DNA from: an uncultured Lachnospiraceae bacterium
Lineage (GTDB): Bacteria; Bacillota; Clostridia; Lachnospirales; Lachnospiraceae
DNA: 5,018 nucleotides
NCBI GenBank assembly: GCA_902783935.1
Contig: CACZTA010000162.1
Location: 1 to 5,018 of the forward strand
Reading direction: 5' to 3'
Positions 1 through 5,018 of the stretch are shown here, in pieces. A model generated the notes under the pieces. The model saw only the letters and a program-made list of their open reading frames with translations. It made no database searches and was not told where the DNA came from. Position numbers and translations under genes: made by a program. Numbering within the stretch: position 1 is the first letter of the stretch; each line of letters begins with the position of its first letter.

Positions 1-57
1 TATGTGACAAATGGTTCAGAGAGGACGCTGTCAAATGATTACGATCTGGACATATGA
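1..57 (+). CDS. 3' end of an unidentified upstream gene (partial)
   Basis: Frame 1 is open from the window edge and reads YVTNGSERTLSNDYDLDI before a TGA at 55-57. That stop overlaps the ATG at 54-56 of the next gene as ATGA, the usual geometry of translationally coupled genes in one operon. Only 18 residues are visible, too few to recognise a family. The call rests on the open frame, the protein-like composition and the overlap. It would be wrong if the upstream sequence does not continue this frame. Confidence 0.55.
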   Translation, partial: YVTNGSERTLSNDYDLDI

Positions 58-794
58 GAGCAGAACGGATGAAGACGCCAAGAATAGCGATTCCGGTGAC
101 GGATCAGAAGACAGATAACTACATACGGGCTCTGTGCGCTGCGGGGATGGCACCGGTACGGATTTCCGTGCAGACGGCACATAATGAGACGCCTGAGCGG
201 GAAGAATATCTGGATTTTTCCGGATTCCGCGTCTGTGATTTTGACGGCCTTCTTCTCCCGGGAGGAGGGGACGTCAATCCCGTACTCTACCGTCAGGAAA
301 ACAGAGGCAGCAGGAGTATACACGATGATCTGGACCGCCTGCAGCTGGATGTGCTGGACTGTTTTGTGAAGGCGCGCAAGCCGGTCCTCGGCATCTGCAG
401 GGGAATTCAGGTGATCAATGTGTATTTCGGGGGCACCCTGATCCAGCATCTGGACAGTACAGACCGTCATTCCCCGGGAGAGGAGGGACCGGACAGGATT
501 CACGGCTGCCGCACGGCGGAGCGCTCCTGGCTGAGGGAACTGTACGGGGAACAGATGAAGGTCAACAGTTACCATCACCAGGCGGCAGCGAATCCCGGGA
601 CCGGCCTGATTGCGGACGGGTGGTGCAGCGAAGACGGTGTCGTGGAGTCCATGCACCATGAAAGCCTTCCGGTCTTTGCCGTTCAGTGGCATCCGGAGCG
701 CATGTGCCTGGATTATGCCGGAGCGGACAAGGCGGACGGGATGCCGGTGTTTGACTTTTTCTCCGCGCTTGTAAAGGCAGAAAATGGATACTGA
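54..794 (+). CDS. Gamma-glutamyl-gamma-aminobutyrate hydrolase family protein (peptidase C26, class I glutamine amidotransferase fold)
   Basis: This 246-residue cytoplasmic enzyme has the full class I amidotransferase layout. An oxyanion-side loop LLLPGGGDVNP lies at residues 67-76, the nucleophile elbow GICRG at 113-117 (catalytic Cys115), a VNSYHHQA segment at 170-177, and AVQWHPE at 209-215 supplies His213 and Glu215 of the triad. The family (PuuD-like) hydrolyses gamma-glutamyl amide bonds, as in gamma-glutamyl-GABA. The true substrate here cannot be read from sequence, and no putrescine-pathway genes are visible nearby. The length fits a stand-alone hydrolase without a synthase domain. 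The ATG at 54 is preferred because it overlaps the upstream stop as ATGA. An internal ATG at 69, preceded by GAGAG at 56-60 with 8-nt spacing, begins MKTPRIAIPV where the family's conserved first strand starts, and is a real alternative. It is probably the last gene of an operon that begins outside the window. Confidence 0.9.
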   Translation: MRAERMKTPRIAIPVTDQKTDNYIRALCAAGMAPVRISVQTAHNETPEREEYLDFSGFRVCDFDGLLLPGGGDVNPVLYRQENRGSRSIHDDLDRLQLDVLDCFVKARKPVLGICRGIQVINVYFGGTLIQHLDSTDRHSPGEEGPDRIHGCRTAERSWLRELYGEQMKVNSYHHQAAANPGTGLIADGWCSEDGVVESMHHESLPVFAVQWHPERMCLDYAGADKADGMPVFDFFSALVKAENGY

Positions 795-827
795 TCAGAC
801 CGGATTTTTTTATAATGGTCTGATCAG
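791..827. repeat. Perfect 11-bp inverted repeat spanning a TATAAT box (operator candidate)
   Basis: The left arm CTGATCAGACC (791-801) and right arm GGTCTGATCAG (817-827) are exact reverse complements separated by 15 nt. The left arm begins at the stop codon of the hydrolase gene. The loop holds seven T residues (805-811) and TATAAT (811-816). No T-run follows the stem on either strand, so it is not a canonical rho-independent terminator. The arms flank a -10 box, so a repressor operator is one reading; an mRNA 3'-end stabilising hairpin is the other. Confidence 0.7.
811..816 (+). promoter_or_regulatory. Candidate -10 box for the small flavoprotein gene
   Basis: TATAAT is a perfect match to the vegetative -10 hexamer. 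It lies 40 nt before the ATG at 857, which would give a leader of about 30-35 nt. No good -35 hexamer sits 16-19 nt upstream (that stretch reads around GGATACTGA), so the promoter would rely on the T-tract or an activator. Supported only by the hexamer and its position. Confidence 0.4.
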
Positions 828-856
828 GCTGCAAGGTTATTAAAGGAGGTAAAACT

Positions 857-1258
857 ATGGAAGGAATCGAAAGAGTATATCAGTTTCTGACGGAAGCGGG
901 AACGTATTATCTTGCTACTGTTGATGGTGACCAGCCCCGGGTCCGCGCTTTCGGGACCGCGCTTCTCTGTGATGGAAAACTCTATATACAGACCGGAAAG
1001 GTAAAGGATGTTTCCAGACAGATTGCGGCGAATCCGAAAGTGGAGATCTGCGCTTTTAAGGACGGAAAATGGCTTCGCGTCGCCGGTGAGCTGGTCAATG
1101 ATGACAGCTATGATGTCAAGGTTGCCATGCTGGAGAAGATGCCGAGCCTGAAAGCGATGTACAGCGCTGACGACGACAATATGCAGATGCTGTATTTTAA
1201 GAACGCTTCAGCTACGTTCAGTTCCTTTACCGAAGCGCCGGAGACAGTCTGCTTCTGA
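857..1258 (+). CDS. Pyridoxamine 5'-phosphate oxidase family protein (FMN-binding split beta-barrel)
   Basis: This 133-residue soluble protein matches the short members of the PNPOx-like flavoprotein superfamily. YYLATVDGDQPRVRAFG (17-33) is the typical first barrel strands, and LYIQTGKVKDVSRQI (42-56) followed by NPKVEICAF (59-67) is the usual 'tgk..k..qi..nP.vel' phosphate/flavin region. WLRVAGELV (72-80) is the next strand pair, and the C-terminus LYFKNASATFSS (112-123) closes the barrel. Such proteins bind FMN or related flavins and act as small reductases or scavengers. They are not expected to be true PdxH, which is longer, so the substrate is unknown. The start is fixed by an excellent ribosome binding site AAAGGAGGT at 842-850, 6 nt before the ATG. 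The next gene begins within 30 nt of the stop, so the two are probably cotranscribed. Confidence 0.88.
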   Translation: MEGIERVYQFLTEAGTYYLATVDGDQPRVRAFGTALLCDGKLYIQTGKVKDVSRQIAANPKVEICAFKDGKWLRVAGELVNDDSYDVKVAMLEKMPSLKAMYSADDDNMQMLYFKNASATFSSFTEAPETVCF

Positions 1259-1275
1259 CAGGACAAAACAAGTTG

Positions 1276-2691
1276 ATGAAGGTTCTGATGACGGGAAAAT
1301 CAATTATAAAGTACCTGGCTGCGGGATCAGCGGCGGCCGCTCTTGTTTCCGGAATAACCGTAAGCGGGTTTTCCGCGGCTGAACAACCGGAGCCGGCGGG
1401 GGTGCATGTTGCCGTGTCAGGAAGCGATGAGACGGGAGACGGAACCGCGGATGCGCCGTACGCGACTGTTTCCGCTGCGGCGGAGGCGGCACCGGGCTCT
1501 GTCATATTGATTCACGCAGGAGATTACGGGCCGGTTGTACTGGGAACGGAATGCAGCGGCAGTGAGGAAATGCCGACAATTATCCGTCCTGCAGAGAATG
1601 AGGCGGCTGTTATTCATGCGGAGGACGGAAACGGGATTTCCGTTGTTAATGCCTGTCATATATCCGTTGAAGGACTGGATATAGAGGGAGGTACGCACGG
1701 TATTGTATATGAAAGCACCCGTGAAGCCGGAGCACAGCCGCTGACGGATATCAGCATAAGAAACTGCACGGTCCATGGCGTGCGGGGGGTTCACGGTATC
1801 TGTGTCTATGCCCGCAACGATCTGGCTCCTGTCAGGAACCTTACCATAGAAGGCTGTGAAGTTTATGACTGCGAGTGCGGCTCCAGCGAGTCGGTAGTAC
1901 TGAACGGCAATGTCGACGGATTTCTTATTACGGGCAACCGGATTCATGATAATAACAACATCGGGATCGATATGATCGGTTTTGAAGGAACGGCAATGCA
2001 TCCGGATGATGACAGCGGAAGAAACCCGTATGAAGCTGACATGGTCCGGAACGGCGTCTGTACGGGCAATGTCGTATATAATATCAGCTCCGAAGGAAAT
2101 CCTGATTATTATGAAGACGGAGAATACGATCTGTGTGCGGACGGTATCTATGTCGACGGCGGCCAGGACATAGAAATCTATAATAATTTTATCTTCAACT
2201 GCGATATCGGCGTGGAGGTCGCGACAGAGCACAGCCCCGATGAGAATGAACTGTTCCGGGTGTCGGGAGTCAGTGTTCACGATAATGTGATCGCTGACTG
2301 TACGGGATGGGCAGGCCTCGGTTTCGGGGGCTATGAGGATGGCCTCGGGTTTACCGAGGAATGTGTGTTTGAGCACAATACGCTTGTGGACAATGCCGCG
2401 CAGATCGGAGTGCAGCGGAGCAGAAACAACCGGGTATCCGCGAATCTTGTCATAGGAGGCGAATCCGGAGTCGAATTCAGCGAGGAATGCAGCCGGGAAG
2501 ACATGGTCAATGATATCAGCGGAAATATATTTTCCGGGACTGAGGATGAAGAAAGCCTGGAGGAAGAGTTCGGAAAAGTATATCCGGACAGGACGGAAAT
2601 TGCAGACGGATTCCGATCACTGACCGGTGAAGCCGGTTCGCGCTTTGTGCCGGACGGAGATTTGATGGACCTCTATATGTCCGGAAAGTAA
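1276..2691 (+). CDS. Secreted right-handed parallel beta-helix protein (pectate-lyase-like)
   Basis: About 470 residues. The N-terminus has lysines, a hydrophobic run LAAGSAAAALVSGITVSGF and a likely signal-peptidase site near FSAA-EQ, so the protein should be exported. The segment VAVSGSDETGDGTADAPYAT to PGSVILIHAGDYGP is the DUF1565-type start of many beta-helix enzymes. It is followed by roughly eight rungs of the 'N.i..c.G.gi' type (NCTVHG, GCEVYDC, GNRIHDNNNIGIDM, GNVVYNI, NNFIFNCDIGVEV, DNVIADCTG, HNTLVDNA, NLVIGGESGVEF). The fold serves polysaccharide lyases (for example PL9), epimerases and hydrolases, so the activity and substrate are unassigned. Asp-rich rung turns near residue 290 (CADGIYVDGG) could bind calcium. 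It is unusual in having 13 cysteines, many in rung positions, and a strongly acidic composition. No sortase motif, S-layer repeats or carbohydrate-binding module is visible. Possible starts are TTG 1273, ATG 1276 and ATG 1288. The last has AAGG at 1279-1282 with 5-nt spacing and may be the true one. Confidence 0.85.
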   Translation: MKVLMTGKSIIKYLAAGSAAAALVSGITVSGFSAAEQPEPAGVHVAVSGSDETGDGTADAPYATVSAAAEAAPGSVILIHAGDYGPVVLGTECSGSEEMPTIIRPAENEAAVIHAEDGNGISVVNACHISVEGLDIEGGTHGIVYESTREAGAQPLTDISIRNCTVHGVRGVHGICVYARNDLAPVRNLTIEGCEVYDCECGSSESVVLNGNVDGFLITGNRIHDNNNIGIDMIGFEGTAMHPDDDSGRNPYEADMVRNGVCTGNVVYNISSEGNPDYYEDGEYDLCADGIYVDGGQDIEIYNNFIFNCDIGVEVATEHSPDENELFRVSGVSVHDNVIADCTGWAGLGFGGYEDGLGFTEECVFEHNTLVDNAAQIGVQRSRNNRVSANLVIGGESGVEFSEECSREDMVNDISGNIFSGTEDEESLEEEFGKVYPDRTEIADGFRSLTGEAGSRFVPDGDLMDLYMSGK

Positions 2692-2748
2692 AAGTTGATG
2701 AAGACCGGGTCTGTCAGGAACCGACATCTGCAGATAGATGGACCAGAT

Positions 2749-2789
2749 AAAAAAGGGCAGGTACACCACAGGAGGTGCGCCTGCTTTTT
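2749..2789 (+). terminator. Rho-independent terminator after the beta-helix gene
   Basis: GCAGG-TA-CACC (2757-2767) pairs with GGTG-CG-CCTGC (2774-2784) around the loop ACAGGA, with one G-U pair and one A-C mismatch. TTTTT (2785-2789) follows, and an A-tract (2749-2754) precedes the stem, so it may also work on the other strand. It lies 65 nt after the beta-helix stop and 50 nt before the flavin reductase start. It therefore ends the upstream transcript, although an attenuator role for the downstream gene is possible. It forms the 5' half of the repeated element described separately. Confidence 0.85.
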
Positions 2790-2820
2790 ACAGAAGAGAG
2801 AGTACCGGACTTACCGGGTT
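2756..2820 (+). repeat. Terminator-linked repeat element, copy 1
   Basis: The hairpin, T-tract, ACA and the tail TACCGGACTTACCGGGTT (2803-2820) line up with the same parts, in the same order and orientation, at 4039-4110. The tails are identical over 18 bp. The left stem arms match at 10 of 12 positions, and both hairpins carry ACAG(G)AGGTG at the loop-right-arm junction. The differences are a 9-nt loop deletion in this copy and a spacer of 10 instead of 7 nt before the tail. Within the tail, CCGG-ACTTA-CCGG could form a second short hairpin. Confidence 0.75.
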
Positions 2821-2839
2821 AAGAAAGGGAAACAGGCTT

Positions 2840-3376
2840 ATGAAAGAGAAAATCAACATTACGGACTATGCAAACCTTATTACCGGGGCGCTGCCGAAGG
2901 GCATCCTTTTGAACACAAATGGCGATAAATTCAATTCAATGGTGATCGGGTGGGGACACATCGGTACGCTGTGGGGCCGTCCTACATTTCATGTCTATGT
3001 CAGGCAGGGGAGGTACACGAAGGGACAGCTGGACAAAACCGGCGAATTCACAATCAGTGTGCCGCTTGATAAACCGGATGCCGTGATCAACAAGATCTGC
3101 GGCTGGCAGTCCGGACATAATATTGATAAGGTAAAGGAAGCCGGCCTTGAAACTGAAGAAGCGGAAGTAATCAGTACTCCGGGTGTAAAGCAGTATCCTC
3201 TGACGATTGAATGTAAAGTTCTCTATTCACAGGATCAGGATCTCATGAGGATTCCTGAGGAGATCCGTGAGAAGACGTACCCGCAGGATGTGGACGGAAC
3301 CTGGCCGATGGCAAACAGGGATTTCCACACGATGTATGTGGGAGAGATTGTGGATGCTTATGTGATTAAAGAATAA
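2840..3376 (+). CDS. Flavin reductase family protein (FMN-binding, flavoredoxin-like)
   Basis: This 178-residue cytoplasmic flavoprotein belongs to the split-barrel flavin reductase family. NSMVIGWGHIGTLWGRPTFHVYVRQGRYT (32-60, read as strands rather than one motif) is the FMN-phosphate-binding core. FTISVP (70-75) and the CGxxSGxxxDK pattern at 87-97 are typical of flavoredoxin-like members of anaerobes. HTMYVGEIVDAY (163-174) is the closing strand seen in the family. Members transfer electrons between NAD(P)H or ferredoxin-type donors and flavin. The partner here is unknown. The ATG at 2840 is chosen because AAAGGGA (2824-2830) precedes it with 9-nt spacing and the family's conserved start falls there. 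The frame extends upstream to 2738, but that would translate through the terminator and gives unrelated residues. The peroxidase gene follows after 83 nt with no terminator, so the two are probably cotranscribed. Confidence 0.88.
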   Translation: MKEKINITDYANLITGALPKGILLNTNGDKFNSMVIGWGHIGTLWGRPTFHVYVRQGRYTKGQLDKTGEFTISVPLDKPDAVINKICGWQSGHNIDKVKEAGLETEEAEVISTPGVKQYPLTIECKVLYSQDQDLMRIPEEIREKTYPQDVDGTWPMANRDFHTMYVGEIVDAYVIKE

Positions 3377-3459
3377 GCATGCTCCAGGGAAGTGGTGCGG
3401 CGTTACCGGGAACCGCTGGACAAGTCAATTCTTGGTAAAGTGTTAGCAAAGATGGAGGT
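3377..3459 (+). other. Intergenic spacer with a weak hairpin
   Basis: This 83-nt gap holds GCGG (3397-3400) and CCGC (3413-3416) around GTT-ACCGGG-AAC, a small imperfect hairpin containing TTACCGGG, which is also found in the 18-bp repeat tail. No T-run follows, so it is unlikely to terminate transcription. TGGACA at 3417-3422 resembles a -35 box, but no fitting -10 follows. Confidence 0.35.
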
Positions 3460-3465
3460 ATGAAT

Positions 3466-4005
3466 ATGATTTATGATTACACGATTACTACCGGTAAAGG
3501 CGGGACGCTGAACCTGGCTGATTACAAGGGAAAGGTCATTATGGTTGTCAATACGGCGACCGGCTGCGGCTTTACGCCTCAGTATGCCCCGATTGAGCAG
3601 ATGTATAAGGACTATCATGACCAGGGACTGGAAATACTGGATATCCCCTGCAACCAGTTCGGCGGCCAGGCTCCCGGAACGGATGAAGAAATTCACGAGT
3701 TCTGCACCATGCATTTTAACACGACGTTCCCGCAGATGAAAAAAGCAGATGTGAACGGTGAAAACGAACTGCCGCTGTATACCTACCTGAAGTCAGTGAA
3801 GGGCTTTGAGGGCTTTGGCGAACATCAGTACAAGGCACTGCTGGAAAAGATGTTCTCGGAAGCTGATCCGGACTGGGACAAAAAGCCGGACATCAAGTGG
3901 AACTTTACGAAATTCATCATTGACCGGGACGGTAATGTAGCAGCAAGGTTTGAGCCGACAGCGGACATGGCGGATGTAGAAGCATGCGTCAAGGCACTTT
4001 TATAA
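3466..4005 (+). CDS. Glutathione peroxidase family thiol peroxidase (Cys type)
   Basis: This 179-residue protein is a full-length bacterial GPx-fold peroxidase that reduces hydroperoxides. Numbered from the ATG at 3466, the peroxidatic cysteine is Cys34 in NTATGCGFTPQY (codon TGC, so not selenocysteine). Gln68 in PCNQFGGQ and Trp145-Asn146 in KWNFTKF complete the catalytic tetrad. Cys80 in EFCTMHF lies where the resolving cysteine of thioredoxin-dependent GPx enzymes is found, so a 2-Cys, thioredoxin-linked mechanism is more likely than a glutathione-linked one. Another ATG lies at 3460. GGAGG at 3454-3458 is only 1 nt from it but 7 nt from the ATG at 3466, which decides the start. No signal peptide is seen, so it is cytoplasmic. 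It follows the flavin reductase gene in the same direction and ends before a strong terminator shared with the convergent aminotransferase gene. Confidence 0.93.
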   Translation: MIYDYTITTGKGGTLNLADYKGKVIMVVNTATGCGFTPQYAPIEQMYKDYHDQGLEILDIPCNQFGGQAPGTDEEIHEFCTMHFNTTFPQMKKADVNGENELPLYTYLKSVKGFEGFGEHQYKALLEKMFSEADPDWDKKPDIKWNFTKFIIDRDGNVAARFEPTADMADVEACVKALL

Positions 4006-4038
4006 ATACGGATAAAGAAAAAACAAACAGTATAAAGC

Positions 4039-4082
4039 GGCAGACACACCGGGATCATTACAGAGGTGTGTCTGCCTTTTTT
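4039..4082 (+). terminator. Rho-independent terminator between convergent genes
   Basis: GGCAGACACACC (4039-4050) and GGTGTGTCTGCC (4065-4076) form a perfect 12-bp stem with a 14-nt loop. TTTTTT (4077-4082) follows, 33 nt after the peroxidase stop. Read on the minus strand the same stem is followed by GCTTTATACTG, a poor T-tract, so it probably also ends the aminotransferase transcript, but less efficiently. Confidence 0.92.
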
Positions 4083-4110
4083 ACAAGGATAATACCGGAC
4101 TTACCGGGTT
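4039..4110 (+). repeat. Terminator-linked repeat element, copy 2
   Basis: This is the second copy of the element at 2756-2820. It has a GGCAG hairpin, TTTTTTACA, a 7-nt spacer and the identical tail TACCGGACTTACCGGGTT (4093-4110). The tail runs into the minus-strand aminotransferase gene, where it encodes the stop TAA and the two codons before it (Thr-Arg). Similarity to copy 1 stops at 2820/4110. Confidence 0.75.
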
Positions 4111-4949
4111 GAGTCGTAAAACTCATCGGTCAGGTAATTACAGAGCCTGTCATACAGATCGCCGGTCCTGCCGCCTGCCGGACGGCCGTCAATCATATCT
4201 GCGTGACGGCAGAGACGACTGGAACTGGAGATGATGATCTCGTCCGCATCGAACAGTTCCTCCAGAGTGAAAGCCTCTTCGCGGAAGGGGATGCCGAGCG
4301 CAGTGCATGCCCGGAGCAGATGAGCCCGGGCAATCCCCGGGAGAATCAGGTTATCTGTCGGTGCGGTGAACAGCGTTCCGTTTTTCAGAATATGTACGTT
4401 ACTGTGGGCGCATTCGGTGACGCGTCCGCCCGGCCGGTAGAAAACTGCTTCCGCGCAGCCTGCTTCTTCCGCCTTTTGTGCCGCCATGACTGACGGAATC
4501 AGATTCAGCGTCTTGACGTTGCAGTGGAAATATCTTGTATCCTCTGTCGTTATCAGATGAACAGCAGTATGACAGTTGCAGACGTCGGCGGGATCGAGAG
4601 GATTGAGCGTGATCCAGAGATTTCCGGGGCCGTCAGTGAAAGCATGTTTCCGGATGCCCGCCCCGCGCGTGACCTGAAAATACACAAACAGGTTGCCGGT
4701 ATCCATTTTCCGCACGAGACTGTTCAGCAGGTCTTTCAGTTCGTTTTTATTCACCGGCATTTCGATCTGCAGCGCCGCTGCGCTCCGGAAGAAGCGGTCC
4801 ACATGCTCGTCCAGGGCAAAGATATGAAAGTTTCTGCACGGGCCGGCGTCGTAGACACCGTCTCCGAACCAGGAAGCGCGGTCGTTCATGGGGACGGTCA
4901 TCTCCTCGAGAGGGCCGAAGGTCCCGTTATAGTAGCCGAGTCTCTTCAT
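4101..4949 (-). CDS. dat: Class IV PLP-dependent aminotransferase, probably D-amino-acid transaminase
   Basis: This 282-residue cytoplasmic enzyme has the fold-type IV aminotransferase layout. YYNGTFGPLEE is followed by DRASWFGDGVYD (23-34; Tyr33) and HVDRF (49-53; Arg51, phosphate contact). VYFQVTRGAGIRKHAF lies at 89-104, CNVKTLNLIPSV at 143-154 with Lys146 as the PLP Schiff-base residue, GRVTE at 175-179 with Glu179 near the PLP ring nitrogen, and LPGIAR at 203-208. The RxH pair (Arg100, His102) and Tyr33 match the substrate-carboxylate trap of Bacillus D-amino-acid transaminase, which favours D-alanine/D-glutamate interconversion for cell-wall precursors over branched-chain aminotransferase or aminodeoxychorismate lyase. 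DAGPCRN after GVY departs from the usual GVYEVV, so specificity may differ. The start is supported by AGGAG (minus strand, 4959-4963) 9 nt upstream. The last residues are encoded in a repeat element. Confidence 0.9.
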   Translation of the reverse strand: MKRLGYYNGTFGPLEEMTVPMNDRASWFGDGVYDAGPCRNFHIFALDEHVDRFFRSAAALQIEMPVNKNELKDLLNSLVRKMDTGNLFVYFQVTRGAGIRKHAFTDGPGNLWITLNPLDPADVCNCHTAVHLITTEDTRYFHCNVKTLNLIPSVMAAQKAEEAGCAEAVFYRPGGRVTECAHSNVHILKNGTLFTAPTDNLILPGIARAHLLRACTALGIPFREEAFTLEELFDADEIIISSSSRLCRHADMIDGRPAGGRTGDLYDRLCNYLTDEFYDSTR

Positions 4950-4984
4950 GAATAATATCTCCTCTTTATCTTATTGCGAGTTTA

Positions 4985-5013
4985 ACAATAACGCATGAAG
5001 GCACAAATTGCAA
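4985..5013 (-). promoter_or_regulatory. Candidate promoter for the aminotransferase gene
   Basis: On the minus strand, TTGCAA (5008-5013) and TATTGT (4985-4990) are separated by 17 nt. Each matches 4 of 6 positions of the sigma-A hexamers, in an AT-rich intergenic stretch. The leader would be about 30 nt with a good ribosome binding site. Matches of this quality are common by chance in AT-rich DNA. Confidence 0.35.
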
Positions 5014-5018
5014 ACAAA

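Noticed and set aside
39..692. Minus-strand open frame opposite the hydrolase gene
   Set aside because: The plus strand carries the full amidotransferase catalytic triad. The minus product has no family features.
1417..2376. Long minus-strand open frame of 319 codons opposite the beta-helix gene
   Set aside because: It is antisense to a clear beta-helix protein with a signal peptide and rung motifs. It shows no recognisable motif or ribosome binding site.
2726..2735. Palindrome ATCTGCAGAT as a regulator site
   Set aside because: A single 10-bp palindrome with no second copy or promoter context is not enough evidence.
2695..2928. Short plus-strand frame across the terminator
   Set aside because: It would read through a strong terminator hairpin and overlap the flavin reductase start. 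Its composition is not protein-like.
3397..3416. GC-rich hairpin between flavin reductase and peroxidase genes as a terminator
   Set aside because: The stem is short and interrupted and no T-run follows on either strand.
3568..3570. Possible selenocysteine at the peroxidase active site
   Set aside because: The codon in NTATGCGF is TGC (cysteine), not TGA.
4524..4955. Plus-strand open frame within the aminotransferase gene
   Set aside because: It is a shadow of a well-supported minus-strand enzyme with PLP-site motifs.

Overview
The window looks like an ordinary chromosomal stretch from an anaerobic Firmicute, probably a Lachnospiraceae-like Clostridia member. This is inferred from moderate-to-high GC with purine-rich GGAGG-type ribosome binding sites, Gram-positive-style intrinsic terminators, and protein families typical of gut or rumen clostridia. 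I cannot name a species.

Left part (1-1258): the last codons of an unidentified gene overlap, through ATGA, the start of a class I glutamine amidotransferase-like hydrolase of the gamma-glutamyl-GABA hydrolase (peptidase C26) family. A perfect 11-bp inverted repeat follows, with a consensus TATAAT in its loop, and then a small pyridoxamine-5'-phosphate-oxidase-fold flavoprotein with a strong ribosome binding site.

Middle (1259-2789): a secreted, cysteine-rich, acidic right-handed parallel beta-helix protein follows closely, probably in the same transcript as the small flavoprotein. It ends at a rho-independent terminator.

Right part (2790-5018): a flavin reductase family protein and a cysteine-type glutathione peroxidase form a likely two-gene redox unit. 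They converge on a minus-strand PLP-dependent class IV aminotransferase, most likely a D-amino-acid transaminase. The convergent genes share a perfect 12-bp-stem terminator. Several products point to redox or flavin chemistry (two flavin-fold proteins and a thiol peroxidase) and two to amino-acid or gamma-glutamyl metabolism, but nothing shows that they form one pathway.

The most interesting structure is non-coding. The terminator before the flavin reductase gene and the one after the peroxidase gene are related copies of one element of about 65-72 bp: a hairpin, a T-tract, and an identical 18-bp tail. The two copies lie in the same orientation and bracket the flavin reductase-peroxidase pair. 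The tail of the second copy supplies the last codons and stop of the aminotransferase gene. I see no CRISPR array, transposase, tRNA or rRNA, and no convincing new multi-gene system.
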